This document shows, piece by piece, positions 32,828 to 42,647 of a DNA stretch of 56,853 bases. Position 1 is the stretch's first letter, and every line of letters starts with the position of its first letter. The DNA is from Bacteroides sp. GTDB lineage: Bacteria > Bacteroidota > Bacteroidia > Bacteroidales > Bacteroidaceae. The position numbers and the translations under genes are program-made. The stretch is from NCBI GenBank assembly GCA_023665805.1, contig JAMPDJ010000020.1, forward strand, positions 1 to 56,853, read 5' to 3'. The notes under the pieces are model-generated. The model was given only the letters and a program-made list of their open reading frames with translations. It was not told where the DNA came from and ran no database searches.

Positions 32828-35800
32828 CTGTTGGTCTTGTTATTCAGTGATGTGGCCACGAACGAATAGATGGCCGGGATAACGAACATGGTCAACATGG
32901 TGGATATCACCATGCCGCCTACCACGGCGGTACCCATGGCCACGCGCCCGGCAGAACCTTCGCCGGAAGCAAACATCAGTGGCAGTAGTCCGAGTACAGT
33001 GGACACCGAGGTCATGAGTATCGGGCGCAGACGTTGTACCGAGGCTTCCCTTATGGCCGTCATCTTGTCCTCGCCCATGCGTTGGCGTTGGTTGGCGAAT
33101 TCCACTATCAGGATACCGTTCTTGGCCACCAGGCCTATGAGCATTATTATGCCTATTTGGCTGAATATGTTCATTGTCTGTCCGCCACACAGCATGAACA
33201 GCAACGCACCGGCTATGGCCAGCGGTACGGTGAGCATGATGACGAACGGATCCTTGAAGCTCTCGAACTGTGCGGCTAAGATCAGGTATATTAACACCAA
33301 GGCCAGTGCAAAGGCAAAGAGCAGGCTTGAGGCACTTTCGCGAAACTCTTTGGAATCTCCGGCCAAAGCCGTGCGGAACGTGTCGTCCAGAACATCCTTG
33401 GCTATCTTGTCCATTTCGTCCAATCCATCACCGATGGTGTGTCCCGGAGTGAGGCCTGCCGACACGGTTGCCGACACGAAACGGTTGTATCTGTACAGTT
33501 TTGGCGGTGCAATGCTTTCCACCAGGTCCACGAGATTTTCCATCTGCACCATCTTTCCGTCAGAGGAACGTATGTATATGGCCTTCAGGTTGCTCGGGTC
33601 GTTGCGTTGCTGACGATTGATTTCCCCGACTATCTCATATTGTTTGCCATTGAGATAGAGATACCCCATGCGTTGTCCGCTCAGTCCGTATTGCAGTGTC
33701 TGGGCGATGTCCTTTGTGGAAACGCCCATCAGGTTGGCCTTTTCGCGGTTCACACTCAGACGAACCTCCGGTTTGGAGAATTTCAGGTCCACGTCGGCCA
33801 TTTGGAAGACGGGATTGTCGTAGACGCGGGTCATGAACTGCGGCAATACTTTTTCCAGTTTCTTTATGTCCGTGGCCTGCAGGACATATTGCACGGGCAT
33901 GGCGCCACGGCGTCCTCCGAAGGTGCTTTGCTGCTGCACAAAGGCACGGGCGTCTGTCTTTTGACGTACAGCCTTGGAAATCTTTTCTGCCACTTCCATT
34001 TGCGAGTAGTCTCGTTCCTTCAGGTCTTTCAGCGTAATCTGTATGTTGCCGGAACCATCGGATACTCGTGCAGTGATGAATTCCGCATCAGGCATCAGTG
34101 AGTCTGCCAGACGGTTGATGTCCTCGGTATAGTCGCGCATGTATTCGTATGTCACTCCCTCCGGTCCCATGGTTCTTATGCTGATGCTGGAACGGTCTTC
34201 CAGAGGAGCCATTTCCGATGGCACGTTCATCCACATGGCCACACAGGCTCCCATTGCCACCAACATTATCACTATCGCCATGTTGCGGTGGCGCAGGAAG
34301 GCAGCCAGCCATTTGGCATAGTGTTCGTTCAGTCCGATGAAGAAAGGTTCCGTATTACGGTAAAACCAGTTTTTCTTCTCGCGGTTCACCAACAGCTTTG
34401 TGGCCAGCATGGGAGTGACGGTAAGGGCTGCAAACGAGGATATGACCACAGAACCTGCCACTACGAAGCTGAATTCGCGGAACAACCGGCCGGTCTGCCC
34501 TTCCATGAAAACGATGGGTAGGAACACCGCCAACAAGGTGATGGTGGTGGAGATTACTGCAAAAAAGATTTCTTTGGCTCCCTCGATACCTGCATCAAAT
34601 GGCTTCATTCCTCGTTCTATCCTTATGTATATGTTCTCGGTCATGACTATGGCATCGTCCACCACCAGACCTACCGACAGTACCACTGCCAGCATGGACA
34701 GCACGTTGATGGAGAAGTCCAGCAGATACATGACAAAGAATGCACCTATCAACGACACAGGAATGACCAGACATGGAATCAACGTCACGCGCCAGTCTCG
34801 CAGGAACAGGAATATTATGATGATTACCAGTATGAAGGCCTCGTAGACGGTGCTTTCCACTTCGGCTATGGAGGCGCGTATGAACTTGGTGTTGTCGAAT
34901 CCGTAGTCATACTGCACATCCTCGGGCAGGTCCTTTTCCATCATTTTCATGCGCTCGTGCACGGCATCCGCTATGTCTATATGGTTGGCTCCGGGCTGGG
35001 GGATAACCACTACGCCCACCATGGGTATGCCGTTCATCTTCATGTAGCTCTTGATGTCGCGTGGCGACAGTTCTGCACGGCCTATGTCGCTGAACCGGAT
35101 GATACGTCCTTCTGCCTCCTTGATGACAAGGTTGTTGAACTCTTCTGTTGTGGACATCTGCCCCATGGTTCGGATGCTCAGTTCGCGCGTGTTGCCTTCG
35201 ATTGAACCGGATGGCAGTTCCACATTTTCTCTGTCCAAGGCATTTTTCACGTCCATGGGTGTGACGGAATATCCCGACATCTTCACAGGATCCAGCCACA
35301 GGCGCATGCAATACTTCTTCTCGCCCCATATCATTACGCTGGAGACGTCCTGTATGGTCTGCAGTTGCTCCTTTACAGTAAGGTCGGCTATTTCGCTCAG
35401 TTCCAACAGGCTGCGTTTGTCGCTCTGCAGGGCAACCATCAGGATGGGCACTGCGTCGGCATCGGCTTTGGACACGGTAGGAGGGTCGCAGTCGCGAGGG
35501 AGGAAACGTTGTGCACGTGACACCTTGTCGCGCACGTCATTGGCTGCTGTCTCCAGGTCCACGGAGAGTTCAAACTCCACCGTTATGCGGCTTTGTCCCT
35601 GTTGGCTCACGCTTGTAAGTGAGCGTATGCCCGGGATACCGTTAATGTTCTGTTCCAGTGGTTCGGTTATCTGGTTCTCAATGACATCGGCGTTGGCACC
35701 GGGATAGGAGCACGACACGGAGATGATGGGATTGTCCACCGAGGGGTATTCCCTTACGCCCAGCGACATGTATCCCACGGCACCGAAAATGAGAATCAGC

Positions 35801-35856
35801 AAGGTCATGACCGTGGCCAGCACTGGGCGACGTATGGAGAGTTCGGATATGTTCAC
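32824..35856 (-). CDS. RND multidrug-type efflux permease (HAE1 family)
   Basis: Inner-membrane proton-driven pump of 1010 residues, near AcrB size. Twelve transmembrane helices in two halves with large periplasmic loops. The proton-relay residues are visible: Asp400-Asp401 in GLVVDDAIVMTENI (TM4) and Lys in GLVAKNGILIVEFANQ (TM10). The N-terminus (SELSIRRPVLATVMTLLILIFG) is family-typical; the start is GTG at 35856. Together with the adaptor and TolC protein it forms a tripartite pump. The exported compound is unknown; no regulator gene is adjacent. Confidence 0.94.
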   Translation of the reverse strand: MNISELSIRRPVLATVMTLLILIFGAVGYMSLGVREYPSVDNPIISVSCSYPGANADVIENQITEPLEQNINGIPGIRSLTSVSQQGQSRITVEFELSVDLETAANDVRDKVSRAQRFLPRDCDPPTVSKADADAVPILMVALQSDKRSLLELSEIADLTVKEQLQTIQDVSSVMIWGEKKYCMRLWLDPVKMSGYSVTPMDVKNALDRENVELPSGSIEGNTRELSIRTMGQMSTTEEFNNLVIKEAEGRIIRFSDIGRAELSPRDIKSYMKMNGIPMVGVVVIPQPGANHIDIADAVHERMKMMEKDLPEDVQYDYGFDNTKFIRASIAEVESTVYEAFILVIIIIFLFLRDWRVTLIPCLVIPVSLIGAFFVMYLLDFSINVLSMLAVVLSVGLVVDDAIVMTENIYIRIERGMKPFDAGIEGAKEIFFAVISTTITLLAVFLPIVFMEGQTGRLFREFSFVVAGSVVISSFAALTVTPMLATKLLVNREKKNWFYRNTEPFFIGLNEHYAKWLAAFLRHRNMAIVIMLVAMGACVAMWMNVPSEMAPLEDRSSISIRTMGPEGVTYEYMRDYTEDINRLADSLMPDAEFITARVSDGSGNIQITLKDLKERDYSQMEVAEKISKAVRQKTDARAFVQQQSTFGGRRGAMPVQYVLQATDIKKLEKVLPQFMTRVYDNPVFQMADVDLKFSKPEVRLSVNREKANLMGVSTKDIAQTLQYGLSGQRMGYLYLNGKQYEIVGEINRQQRNDPSNLKAIYIRSSDGKMVQMENLVDLVESIAPPKLYRYNRFVSATVSAGLTPGHTIGDGLDEMDKIAKDVLDDTFRTALAGDSKEFRESASSLLFAFALALVLIYLILAAQFESFKDPFVIMLTVPLAIAGALLFMLCGGQTMNIFSQIGIIMLIGLVAKNGILIVEFANQRQRMGEDKMTAIREASVQRLRPILMTSVSTVLGLLPLMFASGEGSAGRVAMGTAVVGGMVISTMLTMFVIPAIYSFVATSLNNKTNR

Positions 35857-35907
35857 GCTAAGTTCTTGTTTATTGCCTTGACTTAATATATTGTTTATGC
35901 CTGTCCG

Positions 35908-36990
35908 CTATTCTTGCGACGGTGCTATTTGCACTTCCACGGCTTGTCCTGCACGCAGTTGCATTGTACCGCTTGTGATGACGGTATCGCCTTCGTGCAG
36001 TCCGCGGATGACCTGCACCATGGCATCGGTGCGTAGTCCCTTGCTTATTTCCACAGGTTCTGCCTTGCCGTTGCGACACAGATACACTTTGTCCAGCCCC
36101 ATTTCGGATACTATTGCCTCGCTGGGAACGGCCAAAGCGTTATCGAACTCGCGTGTGGTGAGACGTACATTCACGTATCGTCCGGGAACCAGCTTGCCAT
36201 CACGGTTGTCATACAGTGCCCTCACGGTGAAGGTTCTTGTATTTGCGTCCACACGAGAGTCAGAGGCATATACTTTGGCCTGACGGGGCGTGAGGTCTCC
36301 CTCCACGGTAAATTCCAGGGCGGCTCCGTCGTGCAGGGTACCTGCATAACGTTCAGGCACGCTGAATTCCACTTTTAGGGGGCTTCGCTTCGTCAACATG
36401 GCTACTGCTGTCTGTGTTGTGGCAAAGGCTCCTACGCTCACTTGGCGCAAACCTATGATGCCGGAGAATGGCGCTCTCAGCTCCGTCTGTGCTATTTCCG
36501 CCTTCACCCCGTCTATCTCGGCACGAAGGGCGGAAAGGTTTGCCTCCGCCTCCTGAAAGGCTTCTTTGCTTACTGCCTCTTTTTCCAGCAGTGCTTTGGC
36601 TCTGTACACACGGTCTTGCATCAGGCGCAACTGTGCTTCCTTGCGACGTAGGTCGGCCTGAAGCGGTGCGTCGTTTATCTTGGCCAGCAGTTGGCCCTTC
36701 TCCACCATGCTGCCCTCCTTGAAGAATATGTCAGTAATCTTGCCCGATGTCTCGAATGACAGACTCACTTCTTCGTCTGGAATCAGCGAGCCGCTCATTG
36801 CCAGACCGTCCGTCAGCATTTGGTGTCTTATTACCACTGCCCTGACGGCTAATGTCTTGCTCTGCTTGCCCTGTTGCTGTGGCGCTACCTTCAGGTCTTT
36901 GTTCTCATGTGGCATGAATGTGTTGTATGCCAAGGTGGCGCATACTATCACCACCACACCCACAATCGCGTACTTGGTTCCTTTGTTCAT
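35908..36990 (-). CDS. RND efflux periplasmic adaptor (MFP) subunit
   Basis: 360 residues. An uncleaved N-terminal helix (8-26) anchors it in the inner membrane; there is no lipobox. Then come barrel-sandwich (lipoyl-like) halves either side of a coiled-coil hairpin (GKITDIFFKEGSMVEKGQLLAKINDAPL; ELRAPFSGIIGLRQVSVGAFA), a beta-barrel domain and a membrane-proximal domain ending in QLRAGQAVEVQIAPSQE. Its ATG overlaps the aminopeptidase stop by 4 nt, and the RND gene starts 51 nt after its stop. Confidence 0.93.
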   Translation of the reverse strand: MNKGTKYAIVGVVVIVCATLAYNTFMPHENKDLKVAPQQQGKQSKTLAVRAVVIRHQMLTDGLAMSGSLIPDEEVSLSFETSGKITDIFFKEGSMVEKGQLLAKINDAPLQADLRRKEAQLRLMQDRVYRAKALLEKEAVSKEAFQEAEANLSALRAEIDGVKAEIAQTELRAPFSGIIGLRQVSVGAFATTQTAVAMLTKRSPLKVEFSVPERYAGTLHDGAALEFTVEGDLTPRQAKVYASDSRVDANTRTFTVRALYDNRDGKLVPGRYVNVRLTTREFDNALAVPSEAIVSEMGLDKVYLCRNGKAEPVEISKGLRTDAMVQVIRGLHEGDTVITSGTMQLRAGQAVEVQIAPSQE

Positions 36991-38306
36991 TTTGTCCTGT
37001 AAAACTCTGTGAATACCTTTATGCAGTTCTTGTGGTCATCCATGCTGGCCGTTTCGCGTGCCGAATGCATGCCCCAGATGGGATTGCCAATGTCCACTCC
37101 TTTGACGGGAAAAGATTCTGACAGGATGTTGCCTAACGTGCTTCCGCCTGCCACGTCGCTGTGGTTTACAAAAGTCTGGCAAGGTACGCCGGCCTTTTTG
37201 CAGACCTGAATGAATACGGATGCCCCCACTGCATCGCTCAGGTATTTCTGTCCTGCGTTGTACTTGATTACAGGGCCGCCTCCCATTACGGGATGGTTGG
37301 TGGGGTCGTATTTCTCGTTGTAGTTTGGGTGCCAGGCATGTGCATTGTCTGCGCTTATCATGAAGGAATTTTCTATGCACATGGCATAGTTTTCAAAGTA
37401 ACTGTCGGTTGTACTTTGTTTGGCCACAAGCCTTTGCACCAATGATGCGAAGAACGGTGAACCAGCCCCCTGCTTGGTATGGCTGCCGGTCTCCTCGTTG
37501 TCGAATATGGCAAGGCACTTGGTTGTCTCCGGAGTTTCGTCCTCTGCCAGCAAGGCTTCCAGTCCGGCGTGGACCATGGACAGGTCGTCAAGGCGTCCGC
37601 TCTGCACCAGTTCGGAGTGCAGGCCGATGTTCTGTGCAGGGGTTGTGTCGTACAGGTACAGGTCGAAGTCCAGAATGTCTTCGGCATCTATTCCCAGCTC
37701 ATCAGAGATGAGTGCTTTCAGCACCCCGTGTTTTTCTTCCTTGCCGGTGAGCGTGCTGCCCAGTGGCGATGCGGTCAGTATCGGGAGCATGTCCTTCTGC
37801 TTGGACAGGGCGACACCATCGTTCACCTGGCGGTTGAAATGTATTGCCAGGTTGGGTATCGTGGCGATGGGACGGTCTATTTTCAGCAACTGCACTTTTG
37901 GCTCCGTGATGTTGCCGCAGTCTGAAGCCACTACCACGCGTCCGGCCAAAGACAGCGGACGGTCCATCCATGTGGACATGATGGCACCGCCGTAAAGTTC
38001 TGTGTTCAGTTTTATCAGTCCGCCCTCGCAACGTATCTCGGCATTGGGCTTCACACGGAATGTAGGGCTGTCGGCATGTGCCGCCACTATGTGCAGCCCA
38101 GTCTCTGCCATGGCAGTGCGACCTATATGGAAAGCAAAGACGGCCGAACCGTTTTTGGTGACAAACAACTTGTCTCCGCTTTTCACTGCTGGGCACGGTT
38201 CGCCTGCATTCCATTCCCGGTACCCGGCCGTTTCCAGTCTCTTCCTTATTGTTTCTACTGCCCAGAAATTGACGGGCGAGGCATTCATGAATTCAATCAG
38301 TTCCAT
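36987..38306 (-). CDS. M18-family aminopeptidase
   Basis: Cytoplasmic metallo-aminopeptidase of the aspartyl-aminopeptidase family, 439 residues. Zinc-site motifs appear in order: HIVAAHADSPTFRVKP, IFDNEETGSHTKQGAGSPF with the catalytic Glu pair, ISADNAHAWHPN, and near the end GIHS-like GMHSARETA. No signal peptide. It heads the minus-strand unit with the adaptor, RND and TolC genes through an ATGA overlap, an unexpected partnership of peptide turnover and efflux. Confidence 0.93.
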   Translation of the reverse strand: MELIEFMNASPVNFWAVETIRKRLETAGYREWNAGEPCPAVKSGDKLFVTKNGSAVFAFHIGRTAMAETGLHIVAAHADSPTFRVKPNAEIRCEGGLIKLNTELYGGAIMSTWMDRPLSLAGRVVVASDCGNITEPKVQLLKIDRPIATIPNLAIHFNRQVNDGVALSKQKDMLPILTASPLGSTLTGKEEKHGVLKALISDELGIDAEDILDFDLYLYDTTPAQNIGLHSELVQSGRLDDLSMVHAGLEALLAEDETPETTKCLAIFDNEETGSHTKQGAGSPFFASLVQRLVAKQSTTDSYFENYAMCIENSFMISADNAHAWHPNYNEKYDPTNHPVMGGGPVIKYNAGQKYLSDAVGASVFIQVCKKAGVPCQTFVNHSDVAGGSTLGNILSESFPVKGVDIGNPIWGMHSARETASMDDHKNCIKVFTEFYRTK

Positions 38307-38367
38307 GCTGAAGTCTGTGTTATGTTATCGTATCCGTCTGCTAAGTTACAAAAAAAGACATGGCGGT

Positions 38368-38375
38368 CAAAGTTA
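38368..38375 (-). promoter_or_regulatory. Putative -7 box for the aminopeptidase-efflux operon
   Basis: Reads TAACTTTG on the minus strand, matching TAnnTTTG, 62 nt before the aminopeptidase ATG. The identical 8-mer serves gdhA (47248-47255). Confidence 0.55.
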
Positions 38376-38444
38376 ATTTAGAATTATTAAGATAAAGGCT
38401 CACGGCGTACGTGTCATCCATGCATGGGTGATGTCGTACATGCA

Positions 38445-38480
38445 CAAGGGGAAGAGCCTGTTCATAGGTTCTTCCCCTTG
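38445..38480 (-). terminator. Hairpin just downstream of tRNA-Arg
   Basis: Arms 38445-38455 and 38470-38480 are exact complements (CAAGGGGAAGA) and extend inward through CCT/AGG. It begins 2 nt after the tRNA CCA end on the minus strand. No T-run follows, so it may be a processing or factor-assisted terminator hairpin. Confidence 0.55.
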
Positions 38481-38482
38481 TA

Positions 38483-38559
38483 TGGTGACCTCGCTGGGAC
38501 TCTAACCCAGGACCTTCGGAACCGGAATCCGACGCTCTATACAACTAAGCTACGAGGCC
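38483..38559 (-). tRNA. tRNA-Arg (anticodon CCG), encoded CCA
   Basis: Complete cloverleaf, 74 nt plus encoded CCA. Acceptor GGCCTCG pairs with CGAGGTC (one G-U), discriminator A. D stem GCTT/GAGC, anticodon stem TCGGA/TCCGA with loop TTCCGGT, so the anticodon is CCG (codon CGG). T stem CTGGG/CCCAG. The D loop is AGTTGTATA and the T loop TTAGAGT: the normally invariant G19 and C56 are replaced by U19 and A56, which can still pair. Confidence 0.95.
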
Positions 38560-38587
38560 TTGTGCCCTTGATGTGTGGGCCATGTTT

Positions 38588-40801
38588 CTATTTCATGCTT
38601 TCCTTGAAGTGGTTTACCAATTGTCTGTAGAGGTGGTTACGCGTATTGCCGCCGTAGATGGAGTGGTTTCTGTTGGTATATGTCAGTTGGCGGAAATCCT
38701 TGTCTGCCTGCACTAAAGCCTCTGTGTACTCGGCTACATTGCGGAAGTGTACGTTGTCATCGGCCAGACCGTGGATTATCAGCAACTTGCCACTGAGGTT
38801 CTTGGCACGGCTGATGGGGTTGCAGTCGTATCCGTCCTTGTTCTCCTTGGGTGTACGCATGAAACGCTCTGTATATACAGTGTCATAGTATCGCCAGGAC
38901 GTGGGAGGTGCCACTGCCACGCCGGCATAGAACACGGGGCGTCCCTCTGACATGCTCATCAGTGTGTTGAATCCGCCGAAACTCCATCCCCAGATGCCTA
39001 TGTGGTTGGCATCAACCCATGGTTGCTTGGACAGGTATATTGCTGTTTCCACCTGGTCGTGACTTTCCATCTGGCCAAGTTTCAAGTATGTTTGTTTCTC
39101 AAACTCGGCTCCACGGCCACCTGTACCACGGCCGTCCACTATCACGCTCACGAATCCCTCCTGTGCCAGGTATCTTTCCAGCAGGGCGGCTGAACCATTG
39201 CCTGCATACCATGAGTCTGTGACCTGCTGCGAACCGGGACCGCTGTACTGGAACATGATTACGGGATATTTCTTGTCGGCATTGAAGTCGGCTGGCTTCA
39301 CCATCATGCCGTTCAAATCCACACCATCTTGTGTCTTGAATGTGAAGAACTCTATTGTAGCAAGGTTCATGCCATCCATCTTTTGCTTCAAGGCGGCATT
39401 GTCCAACAGTTTTTTTACCACCTTGCCATTGTCGCTACGCAGTGTGTAGGTCGGTGGGGTAGTGGTGGAGTGGTGTGTGAGCAGGAGGTGCTTGTAGTTG
39501 CGTGAGAAGATGGCCGAGTTTTGTCCTTCTTCTGTGCTTATACGTGTCACTCTGCCTTTGGCGTCACTCTTGCACACCATGGTGCGCAACGGGCTGTTGT
39601 CATGTGCTTGATAGTAGACTGTGCCGGTCTTCTCGTCATAGCCATAGAAATCCGTGATGATGTCCGTTTCCTGCCCGATTTCGCGTTTCAGCGTACCCAA
39701 TAGGTTGTACTGGTAGAGGTGAGCATAGCCTGAACGCTCGCTCATCAGTATGAAACCGTTATTGATGACACGGAACAGGGTATAGGTCAAGTCGCCGACG
39801 TAGGGATTTACCACATCGTCCACTATGCAACGGCATTCGGTCGAGAGCGGATTGGCAACCCATACCTTCAGATTATCCTGATGTCGGTTCTGGGTGAGAA
39901 TGAGTAGTTTTTCGGGGTCGTTGCTGAATGCTATGCGAGGAATATAGCCTTCTGCCTCCAACGGTACTTTTATTTCGCGTGTGGCACGACTCTTGATGTC
40001 GAATGTATGTACGGTGACCTTGCTGTTGGGCTGTCCTGCTATTGGGTACTTGTATTCGTATGTGCCCGGATAGTCGGCGTATTCCGTTCTTTCGGGCAAC
40101 ATGCCCTTGTACAGTGGGAAGGAAAAGAGGGGCACTTCGCTCTCGTCATAGCGTATCCATGCCAGCATGGTGCAGTCCTCGTTGAAGTCGAAACTGCGGT
40201 TGGTCACGAACTCCTCCTCGTACACCCAGTCGGCCTTGCCGTTGATGACGCTATTGAACTTGCCGTCCTTGGTCACTTGCACCTCGGCATTGCCAAAGAG
40301 CAACTTCACCAAAAACAGGTTGTTGTCCCTCACAAAAGCTATCATTGTGCCGTCCTTGCTCCACAGAGGGCATTCCTGGGGACCTCCGTCGGAGAGAGGT
40401 GCCAATGTACGGTTCTGCACATTATATATATAATATACGGCCGTGTTGCTGTGGCGGTATATGCCGCATGTCTGCGTGCGCAGTAGTATGTTCTTCTGGT
40501 CGGGTGACAAGGTATAGCCGTCTATGCGCCCCAACTTTATTTTTCCCTTGGTGTTGTCGGCATCAAATAGCACTCCGGTCTCGGCACCTGTCTTGAAGGA
40601 ACTCACCACGATGCGTTTTCCATCCACCAGCTGGCTGTAACTTTCTCCGTCCTCCAATGGATTCACTCCATAGATGCCACCGGCATAGAAAGTTCCATCC
40701 GTGATGGATCTGATAGTAAGCGGACCGTTTTCTGCCTTGATTGCGGTAGTTGCGAAAGGAGAAAGCAGAAGCAGCAGTGATAGGATGGTCTTTTTGATCA
40801 T
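38588..40801 (-). CDS. Exported dipeptidyl peptidase IV-type S9 peptidase
   Basis: 737 residues; signal peptide 1-23, an eight-bladed beta-propeller up to about 480, and an alpha/beta-hydrolase domain. Catalytic Ser607 lies in GWSFGGF, Asp in HGLADDNVHF (681-682), His713 in NRNHSIYGG. The propeller Glu motif DWVYEEE (residues 191-197) that anchors the substrate N-terminus marks it as DPP-IV-like, releasing X-Pro or X-Ala dipeptides in the periplasm or outside. Its promoter box is at 40829-40836; the tRNA-Arg gene lies 28 nt downstream. Confidence 0.93.
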   Translation of the reverse strand: MIKKTILSLLLLLSPFATTAIKAENGPLTIRSITDGTFYAGGIYGVNPLEDGESYSQLVDGKRIVVSSFKTGAETGVLFDADNTKGKIKLGRIDGYTLSPDQKNILLRTQTCGIYRHSNTAVYYIYNVQNRTLAPLSDGGPQECPLWSKDGTMIAFVRDNNLFLVKLLFGNAEVQVTKDGKFNSVINGKADWVYEEEFVTNRSFDFNEDCTMLAWIRYDESEVPLFSFPLYKGMLPERTEYADYPGTYEYKYPIAGQPNSKVTVHTFDIKSRATREIKVPLEAEGYIPRIAFSNDPEKLLILTQNRHQDNLKVWVANPLSTECRCIVDDVVNPYVGDLTYTLFRVINNGFILMSERSGYAHLYQYNLLGTLKREIGQETDIITDFYGYDEKTGTVYYQAHDNSPLRTMVCKSDAKGRVTRISTEEGQNSAIFSRNYKHLLLTHHSTTTPPTYTLRSDNGKVVKKLLDNAALKQKMDGMNLATIEFFTFKTQDGVDLNGMMVKPADFNADKKYPVIMFQYSGPGSQQVTDSWYAGNGSAALLERYLAQEGFVSVIVDGRGTGGRGAEFEKQTYLKLGQMESHDQVETAIYLSKQPWVDANHIGIWGWSFGGFNTLMSMSEGRPVFYAGVAVAPPTSWRYYDTVYTERFMRTPKENKDGYDCNPISRAKNLSGKLLIIHGLADDNVHFRNVAEYTEALVQADKDFRQLTYTNRNHSIYGGNTRNHLYRQLVNHFKESMK

Positions 40802-40828
40802 GGTGTCCTTGATGACTTTTTTCTTTTA

Positions 40829-40836
40829 CAAAGGTA
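40829..40836 (-). promoter_or_regulatory. Putative -7 box for the DPP-IV gene
   Basis: Reads TACCTTTG on the minus strand, 28-35 nt upstream of the start codon. No good -33 element. Confidence 0.5.
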
Positions 40837-40987
40837 ATGCATTTATGCACAACAGCGGTATCGCGCCTCTGCTTTTTAATGTTTTTTTGCATTTGTCTGT
40901 GGCGTTCCGGATGTGTTGTTTCGGTTCATTTGTGCCATCAGTTATAGTTTTTCGAGCCGGATTGAAATAAGAGTGCCTTTTTTTTTG

Positions 40988-40995
40988 TACTTTTG
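40988..40995 (+). promoter_or_regulatory. Putative -7 box for the 5'-nucleotidase gene
   Basis: TACTTTTG matches TAnnTTTG, 31 nt before the ATG. ATTG at 40961-40964 is a partial -33 match 23 bp upstream. Confidence 0.5.
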
Positions 40996-41026
40996 TCAAC
41001 GTAAGTACCTATAGAAACAAAGTAGT

Positions 41027-42616
41027 ATGAAGAAAACATTTCCTGCAACATTCCTTGCCGTGTTTCCATCGGTGGATGCTGTATTGCGCATGGGATTGTC
41101 TCTTGCGCTGGCATGTGTGTTGGTGGCCTGTGGGGAGAAGCGCAAAAGCATAGTGATATTGTATGAAAACGATGTCCATTGCAACTTGGACGGGTATGCC
41201 CGTCTACGGGGGCTTGCCGATAGCATGTCCGACACGGCCTATGTGGCCGTCACCAGCAGTGGCGACTATTTGCACGGAGGAAAGGCCGGGGCCATTTCCG
41301 AAGGGGCGTATATCATGGACATAATGAAGAACATGGACTATGCAGCCGTGGGCTTGGGCAACCATGAGTTTGATTTTGGTGTCCCCAGGTTGCGTCAATT
41401 GATGGCCGAGTCGGGATTGCCGGTGGTGAGCTTGAATTTGCGTACTTTGCCCGGGGATTCTTTGCTTTTTACGCCATATATCGTTCGTGACTATGGCGAT
41501 ATCCGTATCGCTTTCCTCGGCGTTGTCACTCCGGAGTCTCTGCTAAGCGAGGCATATTCTTTTTATGACAGCGATGGCAATCAGCTATACGACCTTTGCC
41601 AGACACGTATTATAGACGAGGTGCAGGAGACCGTAGACCTGGTCCGTTCCCGTGGTGCTGACTATGTCATATTGCTTTCGCATCTGGGCGAAGCTTCGGC
41701 CAAAGGGTTTATTACCAGTGGTGAGGTGATTGCCGCCACGCATGGCATAGATGCGGTATTGGACGGTCATACCCATAGCGTAGTACCTTGCGACACTGTA
41801 CTGAATGTCCTTGGATGCCCGGTACCGGTGACGCAGACAGGCACCAAGTTCCGCAATGTCGGCAAGTTGCTTATTGCGCCTGACGGGCATTTGTCCATGG
41901 AACTTATTCCCGTAGACTCCATAAAGGAAGAAAGCGCGCGCATTCGTGAAGTGACTGACAGCATCCAAACGGAAATGTCCTTGATTACCTCCCGTCCGGT
42001 ATGCCACAGCGACTATTCCATTTCCATCCTGGATGCCGACAAGCGTCAGCGTGTGCGTTACGCCGAGACCAATGCCGGCGATATTGTTTCCGACGCTTTC
42101 CGTGCCGTTACCGGGGCGCAGTTGGCTGTGAACAACGGTGGGGGCATACGTTCCAACATTCCTGCCGGCGATTGGACGGAAGGCGACATAATAGACATGC
42201 TTCCATACAACAATTACATACAGGTGGTGCGTATCACCGGCATCACCTTGTTGGATCTGTTGCATGCCACTACGGCCAATTCGCCTCGCGAGGACGGGCA
42301 GTTTCCGCAAATTTCCGGTTTCCGTTTCACGCTGAACACCCGTGCCACCGATGAAGAACGCATATCGGGAGTGGAGATATTCAACGATTCCACGGGGGTA
42401 TATGTTCCTCTGGACCCACGTGCCGAGTACACTCTCTGCACTACGGACTACTGCATTAGCGGTGGCGGCATGTACGGTGTCTTGCGCAATGCAGATGTGC
42501 TAAAGGAGCATATCATGCTCTATAACGAGGCTCTTGTCACCTATCTCCGCGACACCCTTCAGGGTATCGTGCCTCCGCAGTATGCCGGCACCCAGGGACG
42601 TATAGTCTTGAGGTAG
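41027..42616 (+). CDS. 5'-nucleotidase-type metallophosphatase lipoprotein
   Basis: 529 residues. Likely a lipoprotein: a hydrophobic stretch ends in LVAC with Cys35. The leader is long, and an ATG at 41090 would shorten it but lose the basic N-terminus. The calcineurin-like phosphoesterase domain has ILYENDVHCN, SSGDYLHGG, GLGNHEFDFG and LDGHTHS, the di-metal ligands. The C-terminal 5'-nucleotidase domain starts near 325 with NAGDIVSDAFR and NNGGGIRSNIP (substrate loop) and ends in ISGGGMYG. It probably releases phosphate from nucleotides outside the cell or in the periplasm. Followed by a strong terminator. Confidence 0.93.
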   Translation: MKKTFPATFLAVFPSVDAVLRMGLSLALACVLVACGEKRKSIVILYENDVHCNLDGYARLRGLADSMSDTAYVAVTSSGDYLHGGKAGAISEGAYIMDIMKNMDYAAVGLGNHEFDFGVPRLRQLMAESGLPVVSLNLRTLPGDSLLFTPYIVRDYGDIRIAFLGVVTPESLLSEAYSFYDSDGNQLYDLCQTRIIDEVQETVDLVRSRGADYVILLSHLGEASAKGFITSGEVIAATHGIDAVLDGHTHSVVPCDTVLNVLGCPVPVTQTGTKFRNVGKLLIAPDGHLSMELIPVDSIKEESARIREVTDSIQTEMSLITSRPVCHSDYSISILDADKRQRVRYAETNAGDIVSDAFRAVTGAQLAVNNGGGIRSNIPAGDWTEGDIIDMLPYNNYIQVVRITGITLLDLLHATTANSPREDGQFPQISGFRFTLNTRATDEERISGVEIFNDSTGVYVPLDPRAEYTLCTTDYCISGGGMYGVLRNADVLKEHIMLYNEALVTYLRDTLQGIVPPQYAGTQGRIVLR

Positions 42617-42647
42617 GCGCGTAGGACAATACCGTCTGTCATGGCAT

